From positions 1 to 34,690 of the forward strand of contig CASPLF010000007.1 of the NCBI GenBank assembly GCA_949422915.1: a DNA stretch of 34,690 nt, read 5' to 3'. The translations under genes were made by a program, and so were the position numbers. This document shows, piece after piece, positions 8,622 to 19,012 of this stretch. Below the pieces are notes generated by a model. That model ran no database searches. It saw nothing but the letters and a program-made list of their open reading frames with translations, and was not told where the DNA came from. Within the stretch, counting starts at the first letter, position 1, and each line of letters opens with the position of its first letter. Source of the DNA: an uncultured Mycoplasmatales bacterium. GTDB lineage: Bacteria; Bacillota_I; Bacilli_A; Mycoplasmatales; Mycoplasmoidaceae.

Positions 8622-9682
8622 GTGTTCAAAGTTAATAAATTTTGCTTAAAAGATTATTTAAAAATTCATAATTTGCTATTTGCTTCAATTTTGTTTGGGT
8701 TAATTTTTCATGCTATCACTGCTAATCAGTGAAATATTGGTAGTGTTTTTCAAAAAATATTTGAAACAAGAACAAACTGAAAGCTACATTCATTAGATTT
8801 GTCAATTGATAAAAAAATACCAATTTATGTTGGTTTTCTTATATTTTATAAACTAGGTAATGTATCATGAGTTGTGATACCCATGATAATTTATTTTGTT
8901 TATGGTAAAAGGAGATTTTCAAAACTGATTGCTATTGCAATCGTTATCTATTCCACTAATTTTGCAATAAGCATTCTTTATCCTGTGTCTTCTGAATCTA
9001 TTGAAAATTATGGACTATCACAAGTCAATGCAATAATTGCATCAGGAAATAACGAATGATTATATAAAACATTACAAAGCACTTTACTTAACATGTCACA
9101 TTATTCATGTTTTCCTTCAGGTCACTGTAGTAATACATTAGTGTTAACATATGCAATTATTGATTTCAATTATTTTGATAATGAAGATCATACGTTAGGA
9201 TTTAATGTTAAGGCTAATAATACTAAAGTTATTTCATGAACTAAAGGAATATTAACATCGTTAATGGTATTATTTTGCTTAAGTGTCTGTTTTGCTACAT
9301 TTACTCTGAAGGTTCATTATTTTTTAGATTTTGTTTTTGCATTATTAATCACATCATCATATTGAATTGCATACCATTTAATCAAATCTAAAAAAACACT
9401 TAAACTAAATGATGAACAAATTATGAAAATGACATATGGTTTAACAAAGTTTTTTACTAATGTTGAATGTTGGTTTGGTTATTATTCATCAGAAAATGGA
9501 TTTAACAGATATGACCAATACATAACTTGGGGGGGAAGAATAATTTAACCCAAGGATTAAAAGATAAGTCATTAAAATATTTTGTTGGCAGATATGTTTT
9601 AATCGATTTGCTAGCAATCTCAATAATGTTATCAGAAGCATATAGCATAGCTTGGTATTCGATGGCTATACATTTAATTTAG
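8622..9682 (+). pseudogene. PAP2-family membrane phosphatase, frameshifted
   Basis: A multi-helix membrane protein with PAP2 signatures: PSGH at 165-168 (from GTG 8622) and HYFLD with H232 and D236, matching the PSGH and H-x(3)-D motifs of lipid or phosphoprotein phosphatases of this superfamily. The frame is open from 8619, but no ATG exists before 8874, so GTG 8622 is only the best guess and the N-terminus may be damaged. It ends early at TAA 9546-9548 after a run of seven G (9529-9535). With eight G the frame continues as GKNNLTQGLKDKS and a last hydrophobic stretch, to TAG 9680-9682 (about 353 aa). This may be decay, sequence error or slippage. Likely substrates are membrane lipid phosphates. 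Confidence 0.6.
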
Positions 9683-9704
9683 AAATATCATAACCAAATG
9701 AAGT

Positions 9705-9710
9705 TATAAT
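9705..9710 (+). promoter_or_regulatory. -10 box for leaderless ispG
   Basis: An exact TATAAT ends seven bases before the ispG ATG, with no Shine-Dalgarno. Transcription would start at or next to the start codon. Confidence 0.6.
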
Positions 9711-9717
9711 TTTTTAA

Positions 9718-10761
9718 ATGCTTTATTTAAGAAATAAAACAAATAAAGTTCATGTTGGTAACATTACCATCGGTGGACAAAACAAAGTAGTAATTCAAAG
9801 TATGACTAACACTAAAACATCAAATGTTAGTGATACTTTATCACAAATTCAACAACTAGTTAAAAATGGTTGCGAATTAGTTAGAGTTGCTATTTTTGAT
9901 GAATTAGACCTTGATGGTCTTAAAGAAATTTGTAATAAAGTAGACTGCCCAATAGTCGCTGATATTCATTACAACTATTTATATGCTATTAAAGCTATTA
10001 AATTAGGGGCTAAAAAAATTAGAATTAATCCTGGAAATATTTCTAATAAAAAGCAATTAATTCAAATTATTAATATAGCCAACGAATACAAGGCTGCTAT
10101 TAGAATCGGGATTAATACGGGATCTTTACCGAAAAACGTTAAACCAACGGTTAGTAATATTATCAAATGTGCTAAACAATGAATTAAATTCTTTGAAAAC
10201 AATAATTTCACTAATTTAGTAATTTCTTTAAAATCATCAAATGCTTTCCTAACAAAAGATCTTTATTTAAAAGCTGCATCACAGATTAAATATCCATTAC
10301 ACCTAGGTGTAACTGAAGCTGGCAGCATAATTGATGCTACAATGAAATCCACTGTTGGTTTATATGGTTTATTAAAACAAGGAATCGGAGATACTATTAG
10401 AATTTCGATTTCTGGTAGTCCATTAGATGAACCGATTGTAGCAAAGAAATTGTTAAGTATTGCAGGAATTAAACAAAATCTTACTAATGTAATAGCTTGT
10501 CCTACATGTGGTAGATGTCAGTACAACCTTGATGAACTACTAAGTAAAATCGAAACATATGTTAACACTAACCCTAAAGAATTAACTATTGCTATTATGG
10601 GTTGTTCAGTAAATGGTGTAGGTGAATGTAAACATGCTAACATTGGTGTTTATGGCGTGGCTAAAAATAAAGTAATGTTAATTAAAGATGGCAAAGATTT
10701 TGGTGTATTTAGCACTAACGAAGCACTTAAACAATTTATTAATATATATAATAATTATTAA
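9718..10761 (+). CDS. ispG: 4-hydroxy-3-methylbut-2-en-1-yl diphosphate synthase (IspG/GcpE)
   Basis: 347 aa with UGA as Trp. IspG reduces methylerythritol cyclodiphosphate to HMBPP in the MEP isoprenoid pathway, using a [4Fe-4S] cluster. The TIM-barrel part shows VIQSMTNTKTSNV near the N-terminus, ELVRVAIFD, then VADIHYNY and KIRINPGN, as in the family. The cluster ligands are visible: C261 and C264 (CPTCGR), C296 and E303 (GCSVNGVGE). The length matches the short bacterial form. The gene leads a tight run: pheS begins two bases after its stop. MEP genes are rare in mollicutes, and no other MEP gene is in the window. Confidence 0.96.
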
Positions 10762-10763
10762 TA

Positions 10764-11780
10764 ATGCAAGACATTAAAATAAACCAACTAATTGATAAAT
10801 TAAATGATCAATTAAAAAATATTGATAGCGAAAAACAAGCAATTGAGGTTCGTAATATTTTTACTAAAAAATATTTAACTCCTTTATACAGCGAGTTAAA
10901 GATTACTCCCAATGAACAAAAAAGAGAATTTGGTTTATTAATTAATTCATTAAAAAATAAAATTACTGAAGTTGTAGAAAATAAAATAAAAGAGATTAAA
11001 GAATTAGTTGAATCTAAAAACTATTCTTTAAATTATGACATTAATTTAAATACAGCTAATTTTGAAAAAGGAACTTTGACTCCATTAAATTTAATGGCTA
11101 ATGAGATCATTTCTTTTTTTAAAAAAATGAATTTTAGAATTGAATATGGTGATGAAATAGTTACAAGTGTTGAAAATTTTGATCTATTAAATATCTCTAA
11201 AGACCATCCAGCTCGTCAAGGAAACGACTCTTTTTTTCTAGACAATGGTGATATGTTAAGAACTCATTGTACTGCTACAACAGCAAGAGTTATTAACAAC
11301 AATAAATCTAAAGACATTAGAGTTTTATCTTTTGGTAATGTTTATCGTAAAGATGATGATGATGCTACACATTCACATCAATTTAACCAAGTCGATATTG
11401 TATGAATTAAAGATGGATTATCTTTACTTAATTTAAAATGATTAATTCATGAATTACTTAAATATTTATTTGGTAGTAAAGTAGAAACTAGATTTAGATT
11501 AAGTTATTTTCCATTTACTGAACCTTCATTTGAAGTAGATGTTACATGTCCTTATTGCAATGGCAAGGGATGTAATATTTGTAAAAATTCAGGATTTATT
11601 GAAGTATTAGGTGCAGGAATGTTGCATTTCAATGTTATGAAGAATGCTAATATAAATATTAAAACCGGATTAGCAGCAGGTATGGGTATTGATAGATTAG
11701 CAATGATTAAATATAGAATCACTGATATCAGAGATTTATATTCAAATGATTTCAAAATCCTAAATCAATTTAAAAAATAG
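10764..11780 (+). CDS. pheS: Phenylalanyl-tRNA synthetase alpha subunit
   Basis: 338 aa, catalytic class II subunit of the alpha2-beta2 enzyme that charges tRNA-Phe. The N-terminal coiled coil (about 1-90) precedes the catalytic core: [12 protein letters not shown], then [12 protein letters not shown] (motif 2 region), [19 protein letters not shown], then [12 protein letters not shown] and the motif 3 [14 protein letters not shown] Cys-rich insert [16 protein letters not shown] resembles the CxxC-x4-CxxC knuckle found in many Firmicute and mollicute PheS. Trp codons in the C-terminal half are UGA. pheT starts one base after the stop, so the two are co-transcribed and probably translationally coupled. 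Confidence 0.97.
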
Positions 11781-11781
11781 T

Positions 11782-14103
11782 ATGATTGTTTCTAAAAAAG
11801 CTTTATGTAAGATAATTCCAGAATTAAAAAATGTTAGTGATGAACAAATCGCTAAAGCTTTTAATAACTCTGGATGTGAAGTAGAAAGAGTTATTCATCA
11901 TGAACAAGTAAATAACTTAGTTATTGGTAAGATTATTAGTTTAGAAAAACATCCTAATGCAAATAAGCTTAACGTTTGTCAAGTTCAATTGGATGCTAAC
12001 GGAACCACTCATACAATTGTTTGTGGTGCTACAAATTTACAAGTAAATAAATATGTAATTGTAGCTTTGCAAGGCGCCAAGATGGTAGATGGCAGAGTAA
12101 TTGAATACAAAGAATTACGTGGAATTTTGTCTCAAGGAATGATTTGTGCTTATAGCGAATTAACTTCATTTGTAGATTACTTAAGTCCAACAGAAGATAC
12201 AAATATCATTCTTTTAGATGATGCTAAAATAGGCGACACTGATGTATTCAAATACATCAATCTAGACGATACAATTTATGATTTATCATTACCATCAAAT
12301 AGAAATGATCTAAATAGCATCTATTCTATTTGCCAAGAATTAAGTGGGTATTTTGGTTTTAATTATCAAAACACTTTACCAGTTAACAATCTGATTAACA
12401 CTAATAAACTAGACGTTACATTAGATTCTACATGTAAAGGTTTAGTGTTGTTAAAACTTAAAGCTAATTTAATTACTGAATCTGATTGACAAGTTAAATC
12501 TTATTTAATGAACAACGGTATTGTTCCGATAAACAATCTTTTAGATGAGCTTGCTTTAATCTCGTTATTTAATAACGTTTCTATTGTTGTATATGACTAT
12601 GACAAAGTTGGTTCAAGCATTAATTTAGGATTATCTAACACTAATGTTAAGGCTAAATTAAACAATAAAGAACTTCAAATTTCCAAAGAAGATCTTGTTA
12701 TTAGCAACAAAAATAACCCAGTTGGTTTAGCTGGCATAGCAGCTTTTGATGAATATAAACCAGACAACAACACAAAAAATTTCTTAGTAGAAATTGGTAA
12801 CTATGATTTTAGATTTGTTAGAGCATCAATGGTTAAACATGATTTATATTTAGATTCTGGTAGAAGATTATCTAAACCATTGTCTAATTGATACATTGAA
12901 AAATCATTAAGTCAATTTAAAAATGCTGAAATAGTTTACAAAAACTTAAAACTTGAAGAATCAAAGGTTATTCCAGTAGATTTTGCTGATGCAAACAAAT
13001 TCTTAGGTGTCAATGTGTCTAAAGAAGAAATTACTTCTAAGTTAACACAATATGGATATTCGTTTAAAGATGATAAAATTATAGTTCCTCCATATAGACT
13101 TGATATTGAAATTTGACAAGATATTTATGAAGAAATTTTAAAGGTTGTTGATATCAACAAAGCAAGCGGAATCAGTGTTAACTTATCACCAATCTTAAAT
13201 GATCAAAACATTGAATACAACAAAATTAATGAAATTAAAAAATTAATGAATGAAAATTATTTTACTGAAGTTAAATCATATAACTTAGTAAATAAATCTT
13301 CATTAGACACATTTAATATTTTCAATATTAAGGATTACATGAAAATTGCTAATCCATTAAATTCGAATCATGAATATTGAAGAACAAATTTAATTGAATC
13401 ATTATTAGAAATTTACAAATATAACATTTCATATAAAAATAAGATTCAACCAATTTTTGAAATCCAAAAAATTTACACTCAAAATAATACTGAATGAAAT
13501 TTAACTTGTATTAGTGAACAATCAGTTAATTTAGATAAGGTTAATAAAATTAATCTTGTTTATAATGTTTCTTCATTAAAATCAATCATTAATTCTTTAG
13601 CTAAAATTTTTAATATTGAATTTTCTTATTTCCCAACTAAAGAATCAAACATCTATTACCAACAAGAAACTTTATCGATTTATTGTTCAGGACAATTAGT
13701 GGGTTATGTTGGTAGAATTAGAAATTCTTGTTTAAAGTCTTATAGTTTAGACAATAAACCAATTTACTTTATTACAATAAACTTAAATTTGTTATTTAAG
13801 TTATATAAACCACAAGATATCCATGTTCAATATGCAAGCAAACTTCCAACTGTATACAAGGATATCTCATATGTATCAACATTAAACATTGATACAATGC
13901 AAGTTTTAGAAAGTCTTCAAAAACTTCCTTTCATTTTTTCATATGAATATATTGATCTATTTAAAATAGATGAAAACAAGTATTCTTACACATTAAGAGT
14001 TTACTTTAAGAATGATAAAGTATATTCTTCTGAAGAAATAGACCAAATGATGAAAGAATTACAACATTTACTAATCACATTACATTGCGAAATTAGAAAA
14101 TAA
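11782..14103 (+). CDS. pheT: Phenylalanyl-tRNA synthetase beta subunit
   Basis: 773 aa. The N-terminal tRNA-binding (EMAP/OB) domain is seen at about 40-150 (VIGKIISLEKHPNANKLNVC, IVCGATNL), then the B3/B4 editing region. The B5 domain follows (VPVDFADANKFLGV, IIVPPYRLDIEIWQDIYEEI), and the C-terminal FDX anticodon-binding domain has YASKLPTVYKDISYV. The protein is somewhat divergent in the editing domain, where some mycoplasmas lose activity; I cannot judge activity here. The stop codon is the first three bases of a 33-bp terminator that recurs at 16971, across the restriction-modification island. Confidence 0.96.
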
Positions 14104-14133
14104 AAAAACACCAGACATTAACCTGGTGTTTTT
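14101..14133. repeat. 33-bp direct repeat, copy 1; also a bidirectional terminator
   Basis: Exact match to 16971-17003. It has an 8-9 bp stem (ACACCAG with CTGGTGT plus flanking A/T tracts) and a short loop, and works as a terminator in both directions. It starts with the pheT stop codon. The two copies bracket the restriction-modification genes, as attachment-site or target duplications do. Confidence 0.85.
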
Positions 14134-14155
14134 CAAGAAATTCTAAAATAATAAA

Positions 14156-15649
14156 TTATTTTTTATTAGATTCAATATATTCTTCCATTTTTTTGATAAT
14201 TGAATTAAATGCTTTTTGGTCAATGTCATTAAGTATTGTTGAAATTATAAAGGTTGCTTCATCGCGATGAGAGATTGCATTTCTTTTTTTGCGAACATCA
14301 TGCAATAATGTTGACTCAACTTCAGATAAATTAATTTTTTTAGAAACATCATTTATTCTTTCGACATTGATTCTGCTATTATTTTGAACTTTTTCAAATG
14401 AGAAATCATTAATTTTTTTTGCAAGTTTTTCAAATGCATTCCATGCATCTACATAACTCATGCTTTCGACATTAACATTTTTTGCCAAGGCTTTATTAAC
14501 ATTATTGCCTTTTCAGTCTTTGTAATTTAAATCCTTCTTAGAAGCGTTGTGTTGTTTGCATAACAATTGAGCATTTTTTAAATTAGTTTTTCCACCTTCA
14601 GATCATGGCTTTATATGATCTACTTGTAAATCATCATATGTGTCAACATTACAACCTTCAAATCAACATTTCCCTTTTTGATTGAATAATACAGATTTAT
14701 CTTTTTTATCAAAAAAACGTCTATAGTCACACTTTATGTTTCTATTCATCAAATTAGTTATTGCTATGTAATGAGCATCAATTTTTCATTTTTTAATGTC
14801 ATTTGTTTCTTTAATTCCTAATTGGTAATATTCAATAATATTTTTAATATTTCATTTACCTTTTTGAATGAATTGAGCAATTTGCAAGCAAATTTGTATA
14901 TCACATTTTGATGCTTGTGCGATTTGATTGTAAATTTCTATAACTCTTTGAAAATCATTTGCATTACAGTCAAAAGAATTATTTCTATTAATATTTAAAT
15001 TGTATCTTATTGTAATATTTCATGAATTTGAAGAAGGTTTTAGTTCATTGAAATATGCTCTTAAAAAATAGATTGCACGATCTCCTCTTCCGATTTCACT
15101 TGGTACATTGTCTAATATTTTTCCTTGTTGGCAGATAAAATCTTCGAAACCCTTAAATCATTTGCCATACATAAGTCCTCTGATACATTCATATTCAGTT
15201 AAAGGAACAGAATTTGTGTTTATTAAATCAAAACTTTTTTCTTCTAATTCTCTATTTCCTTCTTTAACAACAATGTCGAATTTATAATTTAATAATTCAT
15301 CTTGTCAATCCTTTTGTAAGTTATTAAACGAATATTCTTGGCCATTTATTTTTGTTGTGACCTGTATATTTTCAGAGTTTAGGGGATTACAGAAATAATA
15401 TAAAGATAAAATTCTTTGCTTCCCATCATGTATGTTGTATTTACCATCATCTCTTTTTCAAAAGAATAAAGCAGGTAATTGAATTTTTTCTTGAAGAATT
15501 GACCTTATAACATTACCAGCTTTTGATATATCTCCATCTTCAGTTTGTATGGTCATGTTACTATATATAAATTGCCTTTGTGTTGTTTGATCATAATAAA
15601 GTTCTTTATTATTAATCATTTCAAATATTTCTTTTACAGTTTTTCTCAT
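14156..15649 (-). CDS. DUF262 and HNH-domain endonuclease, likely restriction partner
   Basis: 497 aa when UGA is Trp. The N-terminal DUF262 (ParB-like/GmrSD-N) domain shows the DGKQR motif at 75-79, preceded by QRQFIYS and IRSILQEKIQLP. A C-terminal HNH nuclease follows: Cys328-x4-Cys333, D344-H345 (LQVDHIKPWSEGG), N356, Cys364-x2-His367 (LLCKQHNASKK). An alpha-helical tail of about 110 aa ends the protein. Its ATG overlaps the methylase stop by one base (TAATG), with AGGAGG just upstream, so the two are translated together. DUF262/HNH proteins occur in modification-dependent restriction and as partners of methylases. The pairing here favours a restriction role; the target is unknown. Confidence 0.8.
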
Positions 15650-16791
15650 TATTTTCTCCTCCTTGCTATTATTCCGTTAAAAAGTTTTTTACCATTTAAA
15701 ACTTGTCATTTTTCATTGTATTTATTGTTTTCAAATTTTGATAAATCAAAAGGTGTTTTATCTGGGTTTGAATTGTGCCAAGCAGTATAATGCGTTCCAT
15801 ACCATTCAAAATTAGTACCATCTAATGAGTCTAAAGCACCAACACTTGAAAAGAATCATCCATAGTAGTCATCAGGCAAAGATTTAAAATTGTTCAATCT
15901 TATAGGATGACTTCCATCTTTCATAATTACAGTTTTCATAATTGGATAATCATCTTTATAAATTTCATATTTAATTCCACTTTTAAAAGGAGATTTTACC
16001 CTTTTTTCTTCTGCATCTTTATAAGATGTTATTCAATCAGTTGCTACTATCTTCTTTTTCCTTACAATTATCATTTTTTGAATGTCCCAATTTTCAAATG
16101 GTATATGGTTATCAATATTAAATCCCAAATAACATTCTTTTAGCATTAAGTGAAGCCCAACTCTCGGGTTACCCCGAGAGAGAAAATCTGAAAGTATTAT
16201 GAAATTTGTCTTACTTTGAATCAATTTATTAAGAAAATCTTTAATGCAAGTAAAAGCGGGATTTGTTATTACAATGTCAAAGTCTTTGTAATCATAAGTT
16301 TTATAATCTATACCTTGTAATTTTGCTGGGTTATAACCTGAGAAAGTTCAAGATTTTGGTTTTCAAATTTTTGCATAATTTAAAACAGCTTTTATAAAAT
16401 TACATCTAGGCCCATGGACCTCTTTGTCGTTTATAAAAAATTTTTTTGCATTATTATCATAACTAATATCAATTATAGAAATGGTATCAGTTTCACAAGG
16501 ACAAGCTCGGTTATTTTCATCACATGTTAAATTTACTACTTCATCAACATCACCATTTTCATTAAAACGAAACTTAATTCCATAAATTTCTGGGTGATCG
16601 GAAAACAAATCTCAATCAAATGGTGATAATCCATTCTTTTTAAAAAAATAACTTGATGGATAGTTTTTGATTTCATCAATTATTGATTGGAGAGGAGTAT
16701 AGCATTCATCATTACTTATAGTTCCTGATGGAGTTTTTTGCCCAGAATCATAATTGATTTTGTTCAAAACTTTGTTCTGTTTTTGAGACAT
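15649..16791 (-). CDS. EcoRI-family adenine-specific DNA methyltransferase
   Basis: 380 aa with UGA as Trp. It resembles the EcoRI-type N6-adenine methylases: SNDECYTPLQSIIDEI near the N-terminus, then an ND-type region, then DIVITNPAFTCIKDFLNKL with motif IV NPAF at 176-179. FIILSDFLSRGNPRV and KECYLGF follow. The family normally has NPPF, so the Ala in place of the second Pro is odd and could affect activity. It precedes and overlaps the DUF262/HNH gene by one base. There is no Shine-Dalgarno close to the ATG, and a 30-bp near-perfect palindrome begins ten bases upstream. The likely role is to protect the host genome from the partner nuclease; the recognition sequence is unknown. Confidence 0.75.
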
Positions 16792-16800
16792 AACAAAAAA

Positions 16801-16830
16801 TCATTCTATAGGTAATTACCTATAAAATGA
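16801..16830. promoter_or_regulatory. Near-perfect 30-bp palindrome in the methylase leader
   Basis: An 18-bp perfect core (TATAGGTAATTACCTATA, 16807-16824) extends to 30 bases with one mismatched pair (16806/16825). It lies just upstream of the methylase ATG and downstream of an AGGAG. It could be an operator for autoregulation or an RNA hairpin controlling translation. Confidence 0.6.
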
Positions 16831-16880
16831 TGCTCCTATAAATGCTTATGTTTAATAAGCTATTGTTTAATGAACTCTTA

Positions 16881-16901
16881 CTCTCTCTCTCTCTCTCTCT
16901 C
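16881..16901. repeat. (CT)10 dinucleotide repeat upstream of the restriction-modification operon
   Basis: Ten uninterrupted CT units plus one C, read as AG on the operon's strand, about 90 bases upstream of the methylase start. It is the only such dinucleotide repeat I noticed in the window. Its position suits slipped-strand variation of promoter spacing. Confidence 0.85.
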
Positions 16902-16970
16902 GAGCGCCTTAATTATTTTTTTGTTCATATTTATCTTTAGTTTATTATATAAAAACTACAATAATTCTTT

Positions 16971-17003
16971 TAAAAAAACACCAGACATTAACCTGGTGTT
17001 TTT
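16971..17003. repeat. 33-bp direct repeat, copy 2; terminator of tmRNA
   Basis: Exact copy of 14101-14133. It lies four bases past the 3' CCA of tmRNA and serves as its terminator on the minus strand. It marks the right end of the island. Confidence 0.85.
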
Positions 17004-17007
17004 TATA

Positions 17008-17409
17008 TGGTGGAGATGACGGGAATTGAACCCGTTTCCACAAATAACCTTCTATCAAAGTCTACAGTTTAGTTTTAATTTAGAGCATTCATTAAACATT
17101 ATTAGGTAATAAAACGAACCTATGTTTAACTAATCCGATGGGATTAATTCTTCTTATCGGAGTCAAAGAATATAGCTATTTATGTTAATGTATTAATGTA
17201 AATAGCAAACACTAATACCTATTCCAAAGTTAAATTAAGCTAAATATGCTAAATTAAGGTTTTGGTTTGACATTTGGTTAATCATGAATGCTTCGTCCAT
17301 GTTAACGTTGTCATTGTTGTTGTCTGCATTTAAGAAGACCTTGAGCTATAAGGGGCAAACCCCACTGCATTTGGTAGTCAATTATTCATGTCGAAGCCTT
17401 GACATCCCC
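17008..17409 (-). ncRNA. ssrA: Transfer-messenger RNA (tmRNA)
   Basis: 402 nt on the minus strand. The 5' GGGGATG pairs with the 3' CATCTCC, followed by A and an encoded CCA. The 3' end carries a tRNA-Ala-like T-arm (GGGTTCAATTCCCG). The tag reading frame starts at the GCA complement of 17325-17327 and ends at TAA (17235-17237). It encodes 30 residues: ADNNNDNVNM, then DEAFMINQMS, then NQNLNLAYLA. The AYLA end resembles degradation-signal tails of other mycoplasma tags. With SmpB it rescues stalled ribosomes and marks the product for proteolysis. Its 3' end is a common island insertion site, and an island adjoins it here. Confidence 0.95.
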
Positions 17410-17445
17410 ACAATATTTTACCTTAATTTAACTGAATATGAGTAA

Positions 17446-19005
17446 TTATTTAATTCTTAAATAAATAGGAGAAGACTCATTAACAGTATGTTTATCAAGC
17501 AATTCAAACTTATCAATTGAATTAATAGAAAGTTGTTCATTAGATAAATTCAATTGACTAATTGCTTGTTTGGTGCCTTTTGTCAAGATTGGTGATAAAA
17601 AGAAAGTCATGATTCTTACTACATTAATTAATGTGTATAAGAAAGCATTGATTTCATTAGTCTTATTCTCTTTAAATAAAACTCATGGTTTCTTGTCTTC
17701 AATATATTTATTAGCATGATCACCTAGTGTCATGATATCAATAATCATTTGCTGTAGTTTATTGTCATTAATGTGTTTAACACATTTAGAAATCGTTGCT
17801 TTAGCAAATGAGATTAATTCATTATCGTTATTATCAAAGTATTGGTCATCAGGTTTGTTAACAACTTTATTAGAGTATTTTGTTAACATACCAATAGTTC
17901 TAGAAACTAAATTTCCATAGTTATTAGCTAAATCATTATTAAAACAATTAATAAATAGATCTTTAGAAAAAACGCCATCATTTTCTAAAGAAATTTCTTT
18001 AACTAAGAAATATCTTAGAGCATCTGAACCATAGTTTTGAATATATTCAAAAGGGTCAATAACATTACCTAAAGACTTACTCATTTTACCTTTGTCTGTA
18101 ATAATTCAACCATGAGAAATGATGTGAGTTGGTTTTCTTATATTCAACATTTCTAACATAATTGGTCAATAGATACAGTGAAATCTTGTAATTTCTTTAG
18201 ACATTAAATGAACAATTTCACAAGATTCATCATTTCAGTAATGTTGATAATTTTTATCATCATTACTTAAATAACCTAAACCTGATAAATAGATCATTAA
18301 AGCATCTATTCATACATAAACAACATGTTTATCGTCATTAGGAACTTTAATTCCTCAATCATAAGTAGTACGACTGATTGATAAATCAGTCAACCCTTGA
18401 TTAATAAAATTATTGTTCAATTCTTTTAATCTATTATTTGGATAAATAAATGTTGGATGGTTTATTAAATATTCTTTTAATCAATTTTCAAATTGACTAA
18501 TTTTTAAAAAATATGATTGTTCTTTCTTGTAACTTAATTTATGTCCTACTTTACAATAAAGACAATTATCATCTTCATGCTTAACAGCTTGAGACTTTGT
18601 ATAGTTTTCTTCACATTGAACACAATACAAGCCTTCTCAGTTATCTAAGTAGATAAAGTTTTTTTCTGTATAAATTTGAAAAACTTTTTCTACTAAATCA
18701 TAGTGTTGTTTACTAGTGGTTCTTGCAAACACATTGTAATTGATATCTAAATCTTTTCATAATTGTTGGAATTTATTTGCAATTTCATCAACAAATTGTT
18801 GAGGTTGTTTATTTTCTTTTTGAGCTTTTTCAAAAATCTTTTGACCATGTTCATCCATACCAGTCAAAAAGAAAACATCATTACCAATTAGTTTCTTACT
18901 ACGAGCTAAGCTATCAGCTAAGATGGTAGTATAAGAGTGACCAATATGAGGATTTCCTGATGCGTAATATATTGGAGTTGTAATATATACTTTTTTATTA
19001 CCCAT
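17446..19005 (-). CDS. metG: Methionyl-tRNA synthetase
   Basis: 519 aa, a class I synthetase. The HIGH motif is at 20-23 (NPHIGHSY) and KMSKS at 307-311. A zinc-knuckle region is visible (CVQCEENY then CLYCKVGH). The C-terminal helical anticodon domain is present, and there is no C-terminal tRNA-binding extension, the usual mycoplasma form. The ATG at 19005 is preferred over the upstream in-frame start at 19026, because [11 protein letters not shown] must begin near residue 4 and a TATAAT box at 19013-19018 stands seven bases before it. That makes the mRNA leaderless. It is transcribed toward tmRNA. Confidence 0.96.
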
Positions 19006-19012
19006 GCTAAAT

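Noticed and set aside
9241-9360. A second frameshift in the PAP2 gene before H232
   Set aside because: Rechecking codon by codon shows one continuous frame through 9300-9320; only the G7 shift remains.
15545-16143. Plus-strand ORFs in the methylase and nuclease genes
   Set aside because: Antisense to the overlapping minus-strand pair; composition is Phe/Tyr-rich shadow.
14101-17003. CRISPR-like pair of repeats
   Set aside because: Only two copies, far apart, each a terminator hairpin.
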